Positions 43,610 through 55,928 of a stretch of DNA of 64,000 nucleotides are shown in pieces. The position numbers were made by a program, and so were the translations under genes. The stretch is from NCBI GenBank assembly GCA_021432635.1, contig MU270025.1, forward strand, positions 1 to 64,000. The letters run 5' to 3'. Source of the stretch: Thozetella sp. PMI_491 (lineage: Eukaryota; Ascomycota; Sordariomycetes; Chaetosphaeriales; Chaetosphaeriaceae). Position 1 is the first letter of the stretch. The number at the start of each line of letters is the position of its first letter. The notes beneath the pieces were generated by a model. It saw only the letters and a list, made by a program, of their open reading frames with translations. It had not been told where the DNA came from and searched no databases.

Positions 43610-46600
43610 CTACTGATTTGCTGGCGCAATATTGTAAGTTGGAAGGTCAAAGAAACATGGTGGATACACGAGCAAGCTGGATGGGTCCAACCCGGTGGTA
43701 GGAAATGTGGCGGAATCACTCGGAGTCGGATGTAAAAAGCACTCGTAACTGTTGATGATTGCTGCGCCGATATCGGGGACGTAGCGATTGAACGTGTCTA
43801 AACGATCACCATCCAGGAACGATGTGGCTGTAATGAGTTGCCCATTTTGACCGCCCGAGATCAGGTTTGAGAAAGTACCAAAACCGATACAGGCCTACCG
43901 TAGACATGTCAGCGAAAGATGTAGCAGGAAAATAAGGGGCGCGTACATTGTTGTACCAAATCATACTAGGATTCGGCGTGCAGCTCTCCTCAGTGGTGTA
44001 GTAGTTAGTATCTGTGCTTATTAAAAGGCAGTATCCTGATGAGTAGGGTCCGCCAGTCGTCGCCGTCTTCATAGCTTGGACGACCAGATATTGGTTCTAG
44101 AAGCAGTATTAGCGTCTTAGTCGCTTGCTCACGGTGTTCTGTTCATAATACATACCATAGTGGATGTAAAGGTCCCGGCAGCGGTGTCTACCACAAAATC
44201 CGTGATGACATAGTCCACAAAGGCGCCGTTCTTGAAGAAGCTCTCAATAAAGGTTATGTTGCCCTCGGCCGCGGTGTTGAAGAGTTGGTTGACTGTTGTA
44301 TTTGCCCCCTCAAAGACAGCACTGAGAGCGCTCCCAAGTATTTCTTCCAGCTTATCTGTCGGGTCATCTGAGCCCGGGTTGTCAATTTGAGCGAGTTGAA
44401 AAATGGTTGCAAAAGCGGCGATGCCGTCGCCAGCGGCACCTATGGAGTCCAGGCCGCTATCGCCAACGAAGGTCCCAATGCCGGCCATGGTCGACATTAT
44501 CCCCTGCACGATGGCAATAAGCCTAGCCTCGGAGTCGGAAGGCTTTGTAAACGTGTCAGTTATTTTGTGGATCGTGCTAGACAATTGCTGCACCGCCGAG
44601 TTTGTTATGGCCTGATAGAAATTCTTGTAGGCATTGAAGATTTGCCACACCGAGTAATGGATAAAGAAGGCCTCAGGAGGGCAGTACGTGATGCAATCAT
44701 TGGGTCTCTCGCAGGTGCTGGAGACTATGTCCTGACAGTCGAATAAGGACCCACCCTTTGAGCTGCCGCAACTGACCGTATTCTCCAGAAACTCAAGAAG
44801 CCAGTCGTTGGTACCGTGCTCTTTGAGAAATTTGTCTAGGTATATGCCTGCGCCGCTGGCCGACCAGGTGGTGCTGACAATGGCGGCTGCCTCGGCAATC
44901 GTCAAGTCGGACTTGGTTGTGTAAGTCATACCGCAGATCTCGTTAGTGCCTTTGCCGCCCGAGGGGTCGGTCACCCGGTTTGGCACAAGCGAGGTTGTGC
45001 TAATGGTTTGGAGATCAGCTCCCCAGTCTGACGTTCCGGCGAAGTGTAGCGCCTGGTAAACTCTTGTGCGCGTGAACTTGTTGCCGTCGTCCATATAGGC
45101 AGCCCAGTTGCCGTCCCATATCAGAATGTTGGAATCGCTCAAGCTGTCGACATACTGGGTGCTGTTTATGTTCACGTTTGAGATGATGCCTTCTAGCTCT
45201 GCGTTGGCAATGTAGCCCGGCGTTCCTGTGCACGGCCCTGGTTCAGCACCAGACAGAGGCCCTGTAAAAAGGCATTGCGGCCCTTTCGACGTCGCCGGTT
45301 TTAGCAGAACATTTTCTTTTCGCGATTCGTGATGACTCGCTTACCGGTGCAAGATGGATCTACCATCTTGAAAGCACGAGCGTAGCTGGAAACCCCCACA
45401 GCGACTTGGTTGGATGGCACGCCCGCCTTGGTGATCATTGAAAGTGCCGTGAGTGTCTCGCTGATGTTCACTACAAGTAATGAATTAACGGTTTGTCTTT
45501 TCTACTCACAGCGCATCCCACATACCGTGGCTTCGCAGACAGTTCCCCGTCGGGCATCCGGGATTGGCCCACGCCTTGTCGTAGTCCCACTGTCCATGAA
45601 GGTCATCTTTGGGCAGGTCAGTATGCCGTGCTCATACGAGGGAAATGGCAATAATAATGAACTTACAAGTCATGAATACAATGTAGTCAACGAACATGGC
45701 GGTAGCTTCAATCAAGAATTGCTTCAGGTAGTAGTACGACGCCGGTGCCGCGATGGACAAGCTCGCCGTACTAGGCAAGGCGGCCCGGAGCTCGGAGAGA
45801 AAGACGGCGTAGTGGGCTCCCTCGTTTATGTTGCCGGGCGGGATGCCGGGAATGTCGGGGGCACCTGCGATGTCATCAGCACACACTGCGCAGGCCAAGC
45901 GCGGCACGCAACTTACCTGGGTATTCCCAGTCAATGTCAACGCCGTCCAGGCCAAACTAGCAGAAAGTGTTAGCATCGCATGACTAGCCATGGCACCCAG
46001 AGTATACCCACCAGTTCGACAAAGTCGACGATGTTCTGCACAAGCGTTGCGCGGTTCGCTTCGTTGCTCACCGCGTCCCGGAAGATATGATATGTAGAAG
46101 GATCAGTGGAGAATGCCCAACCGCCAATCGAGATGATCTTTTTGAATCTCGTCATACCCAGGAAAAGCTCAAACTGGATTGTCTGGTGGCCCAAGTCAAT
46201 CTGGTAGCCTTCCGTCAGGTTAGCAAAGGCGAAGTGGACGTGAGTGTACACTTCGGGAATGTCGGTGGCCTCCATGTTGAGGCACGGGCGATCCCAGTTG
46301 AAGCCCTCGAAGTAGGCGATTCTACGGAATTCGGCTGGCGCCGCGCTAGAAATTATATCGTTGCCGCACATAGAAACGCACCCGTTTTCACCTGGTGCTG
46401 CAGTGCCCGGTGCGCCCGTACTCGAGGTGGAAACCGTGCAGTAATCTGATGTGACGCCACAATGTCCCTGGTGACGGCTTAGCGGGGATTTAGAAGGTAG
46501 GCAAGCGGTTTCGTGACACACTTACCCAAATGTCACAGCACGCATTAAGAGGGCAAAGGTTTAGGTTGGCAAGAGATTCACCAGGTTCGGGAGGATTAGT

Positions 46601-47716
46601 ACCCGGTACTTGGGGACCGCACTCAGTGCCAGCGACAGGCGGTGGCATTGGAGGATATCCGGTGCTCAAGCAAATGTTAATGTCGGCGAGCAAGTTGCCA
46701 CATCCTGTCCAGCCCCACGTGTTGTTATTGAAGTTGTTTATATCATTAACGGTAAGGCTGTATGATGCAGCAAGAGCGAAGCAGGTGTCGGCGCCTTTGA
46801 CCAGGTATGTGTAACACGTGCCGTTGGCGTATGGCTTGGGGGCAGAAGCACGGGGCAGAAGCTCCGTGTGACTGCCGCGCAACTGGACGGTGGGAGTCCA
46901 CGAGGACTGAGAAAGAGTCATGGGGGTCGAAGACTTAGAGCTGCCGTCAAGGTCGACGCATGTCGCATTGTGCCAGGACGCCAGAGCACTCTGTACAACG
47001 CCGAGGTCCGGGTTGAGAGAATCTGCATGTGCAACGACGCCTAGCGTTCTGTGGGTATCGCGCCCACCACCACAAACCTGTAGGACAACTGTTTCCGCTG
47101 TTGAGTTGCCCATCGTATCAATCAACTGCTGGAGGAGGTAGTTGATGCTTGTAGATGCGATCCGCCCACCAGCGTAGACGCCCACGGCGGCCCCATTGCT
47201 ATAAGCCACGAGTAAACTCTCGCCTGTATTAGTGTCGCCGAGTAGCTGCTGCTTCAAAGCACTGGCGGGGATGGCGACATCCGGCCTGAGCATGGCGCCG
47301 TCAGAGCCAGACCAAAGAACTTGCACGTCCACAGCTTCTGTCGTACTTGACAACGATGACGTCGAGCTCGCCGATGCTGCGGTTGAATTGTTGCTAACGC
47401 TAGTATTCTGGTATTGCGAACGAGGCTGGATAACCGTCCCAGATGGGATGTCGGGGACGGCTACGCCGTCAATGGCACAGGCTCCAAGACGGACGGTGCT
47501 GTGAGGTGACGTCAGATCGTTGTAGATATTGAAGCTAAGCAGCATGGTCTTGTTGCACCAGCTCATGCGATCGACCGACGAGAACACGTTCCAGTTGCTT
47601 GACATCTTTCCCACCACGTCGCATGATTCTGGACAGTAGCTTCGACTGGACTGGGCAAAACCGTATCCCGTCCACAGCCCTAGGACGGCGGCTGCTAGGT
47701 GGGTAGTTGACTTCAT
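43610..47716 (-). CDS. subgroup-C chitinase: LysM + CBM18 + GH18, 10 exons
   Basis: Exons: 47716-46526, 46467-46012, 45956-45917, 45864-45667, 45606-45526, 45470-45345, 45261-44156, 44096-43947, 43894-43610, with introns of 52-83 nt (nine coding exons; a tenth, non-coding, cannot be seen). All phases close, giving 1210 residues. Signal peptide at 1 to about 22; one LysM (about 301-352, CYTYLVKGADTCFALAASYS); hevein-type CBM18 (about 388-410, CPLNACCDIWGHCGVTSDYC); GH18 domain from about 445 with the complete catalytic DxxDxDxE in FGLDGVDIDWEYP (550-562); then a long C-terminal region of unknown role. The family is related to the chitinase subunit of yeast killer toxins; in moulds it is linked to attack on other fungi and wall remodelling. 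The gene looks whole and secreted. Confidence 0.93.
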
Positions 47717-47999
47717 CGCGAAAGTCAAAGTTAAAGCAGTTTATGAGTTTGAAAAAGACCGCGATGAGTGCTGTCCAGCTCTGGCCACAGCTTGACTACC
47801 CCGTACTCTTTATATGGACAGCCTGCAGCCCAGCGGCTATGAAACGGTCGTACTCTACTTGTGCATGAGACACTTACAATAATTAGATATTTCTGAAGTT
47901 CCACAACGATCGTAACTCGAAGAACCCAGGGTCGTAGTCGAGCTTATACTCGCTAAGGTTAGCCTTCCTCCCTGTGAGATGCTTCCCAGGGGCAACTCA

Positions 48000-48013
48000 G
48001 GGGGGGGGGGGGG
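48000..48013. repeat. poly-G tract (14 G)
   Basis: A pure guanine run about 285 nt upstream of the chitinase start codon on the plus strand (cytosines in the sense of that gene). Confidence 0.9.
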
Positions 48014-49678
48014 CGGAGGCTAGAACGTAAGGCTGAGCATCCTGCTCGGAAGCCACAACAGCCCGTTGGCATGTGTGCAGCTGAGAGTATTCTCAGGGAT
48101 AAATGGGGTTGCAGTAGCATACTCCAAGGTCGGGCAATGCACGATTTCCGTCTCATATTCCCGGCTAGACTCACCATAGAAGCCTGGTCTTCCCCTGCAG
48201 TGAAAATGCTTTCCAAGCCCCATTTGAGTAGATAGTATGGCGCGAAGAGGCCAATTATTGGGTATGGAAATACAATAGGAACCATCCCGAACAAATCACC
48301 TCAGAAAAAGCACTAAAAGTACAATAATTGCCTGCAAACTCATTAGTCGACGGCCGCGTTTTTACGCATTTGGATCGAGCATTTTACATGATCGATCTCG
48401 GTTAAAGTACATAAAGTACGGGGAAGGAAGCACGGCGCGTGCTAGCGTGCCATGATAAAAACTCATCTACCCTTGACATTTCTAATCGCCAATTCAAGAA
48501 CACCATTTAATTAATCGATAAAATAGCTACCTGAAATTTGGGGACGGCCCGAATTCAAGGCGAACATAGCCACATCAAATATTACTCCACATTTTTTGCG
48601 AGATTAAGTACAGTGATTGTCGTGTAAAAGGGGGCCGTCGTGGCAGCTATGCAACGACTAGCTTAAACTAGCAGGAAGTCCGAATAGCAACAAGCTAGCC
48701 TGAAGTAACGCTGCTGACAGAGCAAACAGTACCACTGTCGTAAGGTCTGGTGAATCGTAGGGAGGACCAGATCGTCGACAAGAGCTTCGTGCAGGGATTG
48801 GTCGTAGTTTGGGATCACAAGAGTAAGTAGTATAGGAACGAGCGAGTGAAGCGTAGCTGCTACAGTTTGCTTTGAATAAGGTATGGTAAAATATTCTAGC
48901 TCTTACATACCTATGGAAGGCATGGCTAAGCTGGTTATATATGTGAAGAGTAGCCGTAGGCTTGCGCATCCTCAAGTGCGGATATCCTTGCGCGGCCGAC
49001 AAAGACCACCCAAAACGCTCGCCAAACGTGTCCCAGACGTAGGTGTGGAAGCTAGATCTGCATACGGCTGTGGCCACGCCCAGCTGTAAACTGAACGGTA
49101 ACACGAAGCATGATTGTGGGAATATAGCCTAGGTGCAAGGAAATGTGTAACTCGATCAGTATAGTAAATTTATCATTAACTCCACGTTAGGGCGAGCATC
49201 GGCTTATGGTGATGCCTACCACACAAACTCTCCTGCTGGATATCTTACAGAATGACAACATACTGGAGGTAAATATTGACACAATGGGAACAATCCGACT
49301 CTATTGACCCGTTAGCAACACCTGTATTGAAGAGAGATGTATAGTGTTGCCTTACCGCGCGCTCAATTAGATAAACCACTTGTAGCATTTCAGTAACTTT
49401 TCTTTAAAACACTCTTCCCCGAAAGTATAATTAAATATTTTGTGAGAAGGTTTAATGTTGGTTCGATTGAAGGTCCCGTATCCATCCTTTTATCACTGAA
49501 GCTTGTTGTAGACTAAACGGATATTTTAAGACATGCCACTTCGCCGTCTGCTTGCATGTCACCGTCCCGCAGAAGGCCTTTCTCGGTGTTGGTTGTGTAT
49601 GCGAGGTGAGGTTAATATAAAAGACATAGAGAAGTGAAGACTATCTAAGTATTAGTCTTTAAGCTACTCATGTGTGAA

Positions 49679-49695
49679 TATATATATATATATAT
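49679..49695. repeat. TA dinucleotide microsatellite
   Basis: An uninterrupted alternating TA/AT run in AT-rich gene-free DNA. Confidence 0.85.
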
Positions 49696-50663
49696 TACAA
49701 CCGGAGGGCTGTTTCCCTTGCATCTAATCATATAGTCCCATGAGCCTAGTATTGAAACCCGTACTGCACGTGTAAGCAGCTAAGTTGGCCAGCTGTTGTC
49801 GCCTAGCAATACCATTCCTCACTCCCTGGAGCTACGACAAATTAGAAGACTAAATAGGGCAAGGATGTGGCGCAGCCTCGTCTCTGTCAGCTCGGAGGTG
49901 TGGAATTGACGAACCAGCCAACCACAACATTGGAATGACTTGATGCACTTCCTCGCTTGGGCCCGCCCCAGTTACCTTAGTTGCAAGCGCATTTCGTTCC
50001 ACCCTAAAACGACTGTATTATGTTGCACATGCTCTCGATCATACGCAAACGCGTTGCCAGAATTTACTAGCCCGTCAACGATAGCGACGAGTGAAATCGG
50101 ACACCAGCATGTAAGTTAAACGGACCAGAGTCAGGCGCATACATGAACTTCGAAGGAGAGCATGGGAGAGTGTATTCGCAAGCGTGTACTCCGTAGGTGA
50201 ATTACGACCAACGAGTTGTATACGTTTAATCTGAACACGAAGTGATAAGTCCGATCTATTGACCTAGAGGGGTGATGTACTGTGCGAGGCCCTGAAGTTC
50301 GTATTGCATCAACAAGGAGACACTTCTCACATGCCTAATGAGGCTTAGGCCAGGTAGATAGCGGCGGAGTGAGGAACTGGACCCTATCCGAATTGGCTTC
50401 GGCTGCAGCTCGATATTGCCAAGCGCTGTGACCAACCCCCATTCGGCCCCCAAATCCGCTTCGTCCTTGTGCCTGTCACCCATGGCTACACTATGGTGTG
50501 ATGCGCGGCCAACTACCTTTCCTCTAGTTTCGCGATATGAAATTCGAGGTCTCCAACAACAAGGCGTCAGAGTTGAGAGGGCCTTTGCAGTTTGTTTAGT
50601 TCATGATAACCGCCATCAATCGGTTGTTGCTTGAGACTTTAGGTATAGCCCTCCATTCGGCCT

Positions 50664-50683
50664 CCCCCCCCCCCCCCCCCCCC
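50664..50683. repeat. poly-C tract (20 C) in leader of beta-lactamase-like gene
   Basis: Twenty consecutive cytosines end 22 nt before the start codon at 50706, so they lie in the 5' leader or at the transcription start; length variation could alter expression. Confidence 0.9.
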
Positions 50684-50705
50684 TCCGCCCCGACAAGATT
50701 AAAGA

Positions 50706-52618
50706 ATGTTTCGAACCTCGGTTCACCGCGCCTACAGCCGATTGCGAGCCATAGCTCTCCTCGCGCTGGTGTCGAATGCCGCGCATAGCGCCGCGACCTC
50801 GCTTGACTGCGGCCTATTCGGTCCAGACTTTCCTCCGCCGCAAGTGCTAGCTGACGACCCGGCGATTGCCAAGGCAACATCCAACTTGGAGCTGCAGTTC
50901 GCCGATGTTGCCTCCCCATTTGTTCCTGACGACACCGCATACTCAGTAGCCTTCTTCTCGACCAAGAGCAACGAGCCGCTATGGGAGTATCACTACAGTC
51001 CGCCTATCCCCTTAGGGGTTGACAAGGTTGATGGTGACTCCATTTACCGCATTGGCAGCATCTCCAAGGTTTTCACGGTATGGACTATGCTGGTCGAGCT
51101 AGGGGACAAATACTTCAACGAGCCAATCGTGCAGTACGTGCCTGGTTTGGAGTCGCTCACGACGGCTCCTAAGGTTGAGGGGTTTCTATACGACGATATC
51201 GAAACCATCAAGTGGGACGAGATAACCATTGGGAATTTGGCTAGCCACGCAGCCGGGCTACCGAGAGATGGTAAGTCAAAAATGATGATTCATAAGTATG
51301 GTACTTATAAGGTTGTAGTTGGTCTTGGAGAGCTCGATGGCGGGATCGCTCAGGCCATAGGACTTCCCCCTCTAGACGAGAGCGAACTTCTGGACTGTCC
51401 CTTTACAAGGCCATGCGAAAAAGAAGGTGAGAAAGTTATGGCGAATTGAAACGGCGTTTGAGCTATAAAGGCTGAACATTTCTCGCAGACTTCGACGAGC
51501 ATATAGGAAGAATGTCTTCTAGTTTTCCGAGCGCCCACTCGCCGGCATACAGCAATATTGCCTTTTTTCTACTCGCTGAGGCGCTCAAAAACATTACTGG
51601 CAAGGACATTAGCACCGCCATGGAACAGAGCATATTCGAGCCTCTAGGAATGACGCACTCTACCTATACCATCCCCAAAACTACGGACTTTGGCGTGATC
51701 CCTGGGGGCAACGAAACGCTCGCTGGATGGACATTGGACATTGGCATTGACAATGCAGCTGGCTCACTGTTCTCTTCCACCAACGATCTTATCCGCGCCG
51801 CTAATTCCATAATGACCTCATCCCTGATGCCCCCGGCGGTGACCCGCCGATGGTTTAACTTTCGAACCCAGACGGCCTATCCGAGCGCTCAAGTTGGCGC
51901 CCCGTGGGAAATTAGCAACATCGAGGACAAGTCGACCGGCCGGCTGCTCACGGTCCACACCAAGGCCGGCGACGTGGGCAAGTACCATGCCGAACTCGTC
52001 CTCTCGCGCGCTCACGACGTAGGCTACGTGGTGCTCATTGCCGGCAACTCGGAACTCCGCAATAAGCTCACTAACGTTGTAGGCGAAACCCTCCTGCCTG
52101 CACTGGAAGTGGTTTCGCGGCGCCAGGCGGAGGCTTATTACACTGGAACGTATGTAGACACGACTACCAACAGCTCTGTCGTCATCCAAGTGGACGACGA
52201 CCGCATGGGGCTCCAGGCGGTGAACTGGACGACCAACGGCATCCGGACTATTGAGGCGCTGAAGACCACCTTGAAGGCTGACTTGTTCTCGGAGCCGAGA
52301 CTATATCCTTCGACACTGAAGAGCCTGTGCGCGCGGAACGACGGAGACAGCTACGTCTGCAGGACGGGCTGGCGGGCTGTGATCATTACACCGACGGAGG
52401 TCGAGACGGTGATGGACACGTGTTTGTTCGCATGGGCGAATGTAGGCGGCCAGACTTACGGAGACCGAGGACTGGATGATTGGGTTTTTGAACTGGGCGA
52501 GGATGGCAAGGCCACCGCCTTGGAGATTCGGGTGGCGAGGGTGACGCTGAAGAGGACTAGCGATGGTGTGGCGTCAGAATCGGCTGATGAGGGGTTTCAA
52601 CTATCTGAGGAGCTATGA
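50706..52618 (+). CDS. secreted beta-lactamase-fold serine hydrolase, 3 exons
   Basis: Exons are 50706-51270, 51319-51426 and 51489-52618 (introns 48 and 62 nt), total 600 residues. A signal peptide precedes about residue 30 (LRAIALLALVSNAAHSA). The class C/penicillin-binding-protein motifs are present: S118-x-x-K121 in RIGSISKVF and Y245-S-N247 in SPAYSNIAF; the third motif would lie near HTKAGDVGKYHAELVL. The C-terminal 200 residues form an extra beta-rich domain. The family (ARB_00930-like fungal proteins, LovD relatives) contains esterases, transesterases and peptidases; the substrate is unknown and lactam resistance should not be assumed. The first intron is only 48 nt, a multiple of three and stop-free, so its retention would also be translatable. 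Confidence 0.88.
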
Positions 52619-53172
52619 TACACGCCTAAATTTGGAAAACATAGGCTCGGTTGTTTTCACAACGTACTTTTCGTTCTTGTCCTGACTCATTATCGCTCCT
52701 GGCCCCGTGGTACTCAGAAAAGTTGGCTTGACCCTAGCCCCAACCTAGCTAGCCGTTATCCTCTGGGTTATTTGCCACTGGGCTAGTAAATATTGCGGTG
52801 AACAAGCCAGATGTTTCCTGATTGCTCGCCGCTTCGAGGTAGAGAATGAGCTGGGGAGGTTTACATTGTGTCAATAGGCGGTTTGTTCCGACTAAAATTG
52901 TAGCGTCGGGAGTCCTCGCGGTCCTCATGGTCCTTGCAGTCCTTGCCGTCTTTGGTGTCCATGGCACAGCCAGATATCAGAATGCGGCCATGGTGCTCCC
53001 ATCTCCCAGAGTCGGAGGATGTAGTTGGAGGCACAGGCTTGGAATCTGGAAAGTGAAGATTAACCGTGATATTGGATTGTATATATATTTTTATACAACG
53101 TTTGTACTAGGCAATGATACAAATGTCCCTTATCAAAGAAGATGCCGCCTTAGTGCAGTTGCAACTCGTTCG
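52619..53172. other. convergent 3' region
   Basis: A 550-nt spacer between the beta-lactamase-like gene and the permease gene; it contains a 9-nt minisatellite (separate entry) and no gene. Confidence 0.5.
52912..52965. repeat. minisatellite, six 9-nt units
   Basis: Six imperfect copies of a 9-nt unit beginning GTCCT/GTCTT/GTCCA (units GTCCTCGCG, GTCCTCATG, GTCCTTGCA, GTCCTTGCC, GTCTTTGGT, GTCCATGGC). Confidence 0.75.
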
Positions 53173-54701
53173 TTACGCCTCACACACAAACGAGCCACGC
53201 ACGTCGCCATTGCGGAAATTTAAGACCTAATAGAATCAAAATAGTTAGAACCGCCCCTTTTGAAGTAAATGAACACGTAGGATGAAGGATGGTATCTCAC
53301 AATGTCTGTAATAGAAGCGTAAAGACCGCCCACCAACAGGACCAAACCAATTACGAAGATTAGCCCGTTCAGAAGCGAGATGAGAATATTCTCCCTGGCG
53401 TTCCACTTCCCTTCTTTGATGAGCATAAACCACATCATGGCTGGGAAGTAGAAGGTAAACCCTGAGATAAACAAGGAGGCCATGATAGATAGCAGGTCGG
53501 AGAAGATGGGGATCGCCTCTGCGATAACCCAAGCCACGACAGTGATGGCCATGAGCGTGGCCAGCCAAGTGAGCCATCCTTTGGTGGTGTTGATGAACCG
53601 GATGATGCTATCCTTAAAGATCCGGCCATGAATATAGCGAGCCAACACCGTGGTGTTAATTGATCCGGAAATGAAGATGACAGGCAAGGCGATACCAAAA
53701 GCGACTCGAGAAAGGGTCTCCCCAGCGGAGAGGAGCGCCGGCGACTTGACGTCTTGGCCGACGAAGGCGTAGATCAAAGCGCCGGTGAGGGTATAAATGA
53801 CGATCTCAATCAAACCTAGCAGGCAGATGGACTTTGTGTAGTCCTTGGGCGTGTGCATCTCGTCCATGAAGGAGAACTGGCACATAGCAAAGGTGTAGGC
53901 AAACGCAATGTTGGAGACGCCAATGAAGGCCTCAGAGAAGGTGATGCCCTCCTTGGGCCATGCCGACCAGTTGACAGCCGCCAACCCACCAGGCGCGTTG
54001 CTAGCCTGGACACCAGTGCCGATGATGGTGACGCCGATGGCGAGCAGGATGGAGACGAAGTCGATGTAACCCAGTATGGCCACTTCGGCAAACGACGGCG
54101 GCACAGCCAGGGCCAGCAGCAGGATCGCGCTCACCACGCCGAACACCAAGCTGCACAGGCCGCTCTGGGTGATAGTCTGGAACGCGATCGTGCCGGTGAG
54201 GCAGTGTGAGGCGGTGAGGAACGTCAGTAGGAAGACGAACATGGCCCCGAAGAGCTCGTAGCCGAAGCGGCCCATCATGAGCCGCCCGGCATCCGCGTAC
54301 GTCGTGGCATGCGGGAATTTCAACTTGACCTGGCCCACCACGTAGGACGTGTAGACGGCGATCAAGCCAATGCTCACGCACAGAATCACACCCGCCACCA
54401 TGCCAAGGGAGGCAAAGGTGGAGGGCAGGCTCAGGGCTCCTAGGGCGATGGCCTCGACGATGAGCACCACCGTGAGCCGCTTCCAACCGAGGCGGTGGAA
54501 GTGGGCATGGCCGCTGGCCGTCTTGCGCTTCTCAAAGTCGGATATATTCTCGACCACACCCACCACACCCCCCACAACCTCCGACGCCGATGTGTCACAC
54601 TTTGGAGCGCCATCTTTGGCCTCCTTACCCCGGGCGCCCTCGTGCGGCGGCGGAGCAGCGGCGTCCCCGTGGAACTCGTTGATATTGCGGGTCTTCTCCA
54701 T
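53173..54701 (-). CDS. amino-acid permease of the AAAP/Mtr family, 2 exons
   Basis: Exon 1 is 54701-53301 and the last exon is 53226-53173, separated by a 74-nt intron (GTGAGA donor, CTAAC branch site, ATTAG acceptor); total 484 residues. A cytosolic N-terminus of about 70 residues is followed by about 11 hydrophobic helices. Family signatures include ALGALSLPSTFASLGMVAG in the first helix and FAYTFAMCQFSFMDEM in the middle. Fungal Mtr-type permeases import neutral aliphatic and aromatic amino acids across the plasma membrane with protons. The unspliced frame continues to 53220 and would end in YFKRGGSNYFDSIRS, which is intron sequence; the spliced end is TDIVLNFRNGDVRGSFVCEA, similar in style to related permeases. 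Confidence 0.88.
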
Positions 54702-55928
54702 CTTGAAGGATGCTGAATTGGCTCACGTACAGCTGAAGAAAATGGACAATCAAAGAAACTGATTCTGTCAAGAGAGAGAACAACCGTCTGAGTTACGCCG
54801 TGGTGCTGGAGAAGAGAAGGGCCGGCAGAAGAAAACCTGGCAGTAGATGATGCCGCGAACGACGAGATTTAGTCACCGGAATGGGGAAGGAATGGAACGT
54901 CCAAATTTGCCCACCGAGGGGATCAGGGGAAACCGGGTCGACATCGGACTGGGTGGGACGATGCGATGCCCTCAGTTTGTCTCTGAAGGCCCGATTCCCA
55001 ATGGCGTCTCACGACTCATGTATGGTCCCAGCCGGGGGGCATTTACGTAAATACACGCCTGTGAGGCATAATTGATGAAAAGTTTGGGATCAGCACGACC
55101 TGGACCCGAAGCGCCGTAGCTCTGTGTTGGAGAACGGGACCATGTCTGCATTCTCCGGGTTCCTGGGTGTCGGTTTCTTAGACATCGATTGCTTTCGTCC
55201 TAGCAACAGTAGCGAACGGAAACGAACTGGGAGAAAGACACCATATGCGAGCTGGGAACTCGGTTTCTGTGGGCGAGTCGCGCCCCTGTCTCGCCCAAAA
55301 TTAGGTTAGTTCGCCCCGTGGGGCCCATTCCTCTCATAATCGGGAGCCACAGTTTCCCTGGGACCATGACTAAAGGATCCCCAATTTTAGCACTACATGC
55401 CTCCCGTCTCCACTGGCTACCCGCGATTTTTTTTCCCTAGCCTCGTTCCGCGTATATAATGAGAGCATTGGACATGTCCTCCACCCTCGGTGTCTGACTC
55501 GAGTGTGGGGAGACGTTACAGCCGAATTGCGGATGTTGGCGGATCACGGATTGAGCAGGCTGGCGGATGTTGGGGTTCGCCGATATCGTTCTGCAGTCTT
55601 GCATTTCCTGCCCGTGCGAGTCTAATCCCCGCCTCGCTTGCTTTCAGCGTGTAAGACAGTTTGCATAGATGCCATTTCGGTACGAAAATTCTTCCATCCC
55701 TAGACCGCACTCACCTCGTCATGAGACTCACCTGGTCCAACACACTGCGAGGAACGAGGCTGTATTAAGGCTGTACAAGTAATAGTCGGACTGGGCACAG
55801 TTAGGCATATTTCATTGGATAAACTGCATAGTAGAGTAAGGGACAAGGTGTGCCGATATTTATTTTAAATATTATCCGGAATGTCACACATCTGTACGAG
55901 AGCTGTGACCGATGATGACCGGTATATC
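54702..55928. other. intergenic, 1.2 kb
   Basis: It contains the permease promoter and the 3' flank of the ankyrin/CorA-like gene. A TATATAATG string at about 55454 is TATA-like but has no gene downstream on that strand. No gene seen. Confidence 0.5.

Larger units (their letters stand above)
47717..50705. other. gene-poor, AT-rich intergenic region, 3.0 kb
   Basis: It includes the chitinase promoter and the leader of the beta-lactamase-like gene. Simple repeats: 14 G at 48000-48013 and a TA run at 49679-49695. A 37-codon hydrophobic exon-like piece at 48285-48175 (minus) and a hydrophobic open frame at 48658-49104 (minus) are noted but not supported as genes. Confidence 0.5.

Noticed and set aside
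48658-49104. 148-residue minus-strand frame with a hydrophobic C-terminus resembling a GPI signal
   Set aside because: There is no signal peptide or recognisable body, and the DNA is AT-rich, where hydrophobic tails arise by chance.
55440-55740. TATA-like TATATAATG suggesting a plus-strand promoter
   Set aside because: No coding region or RNA gene follows on the plus strand.
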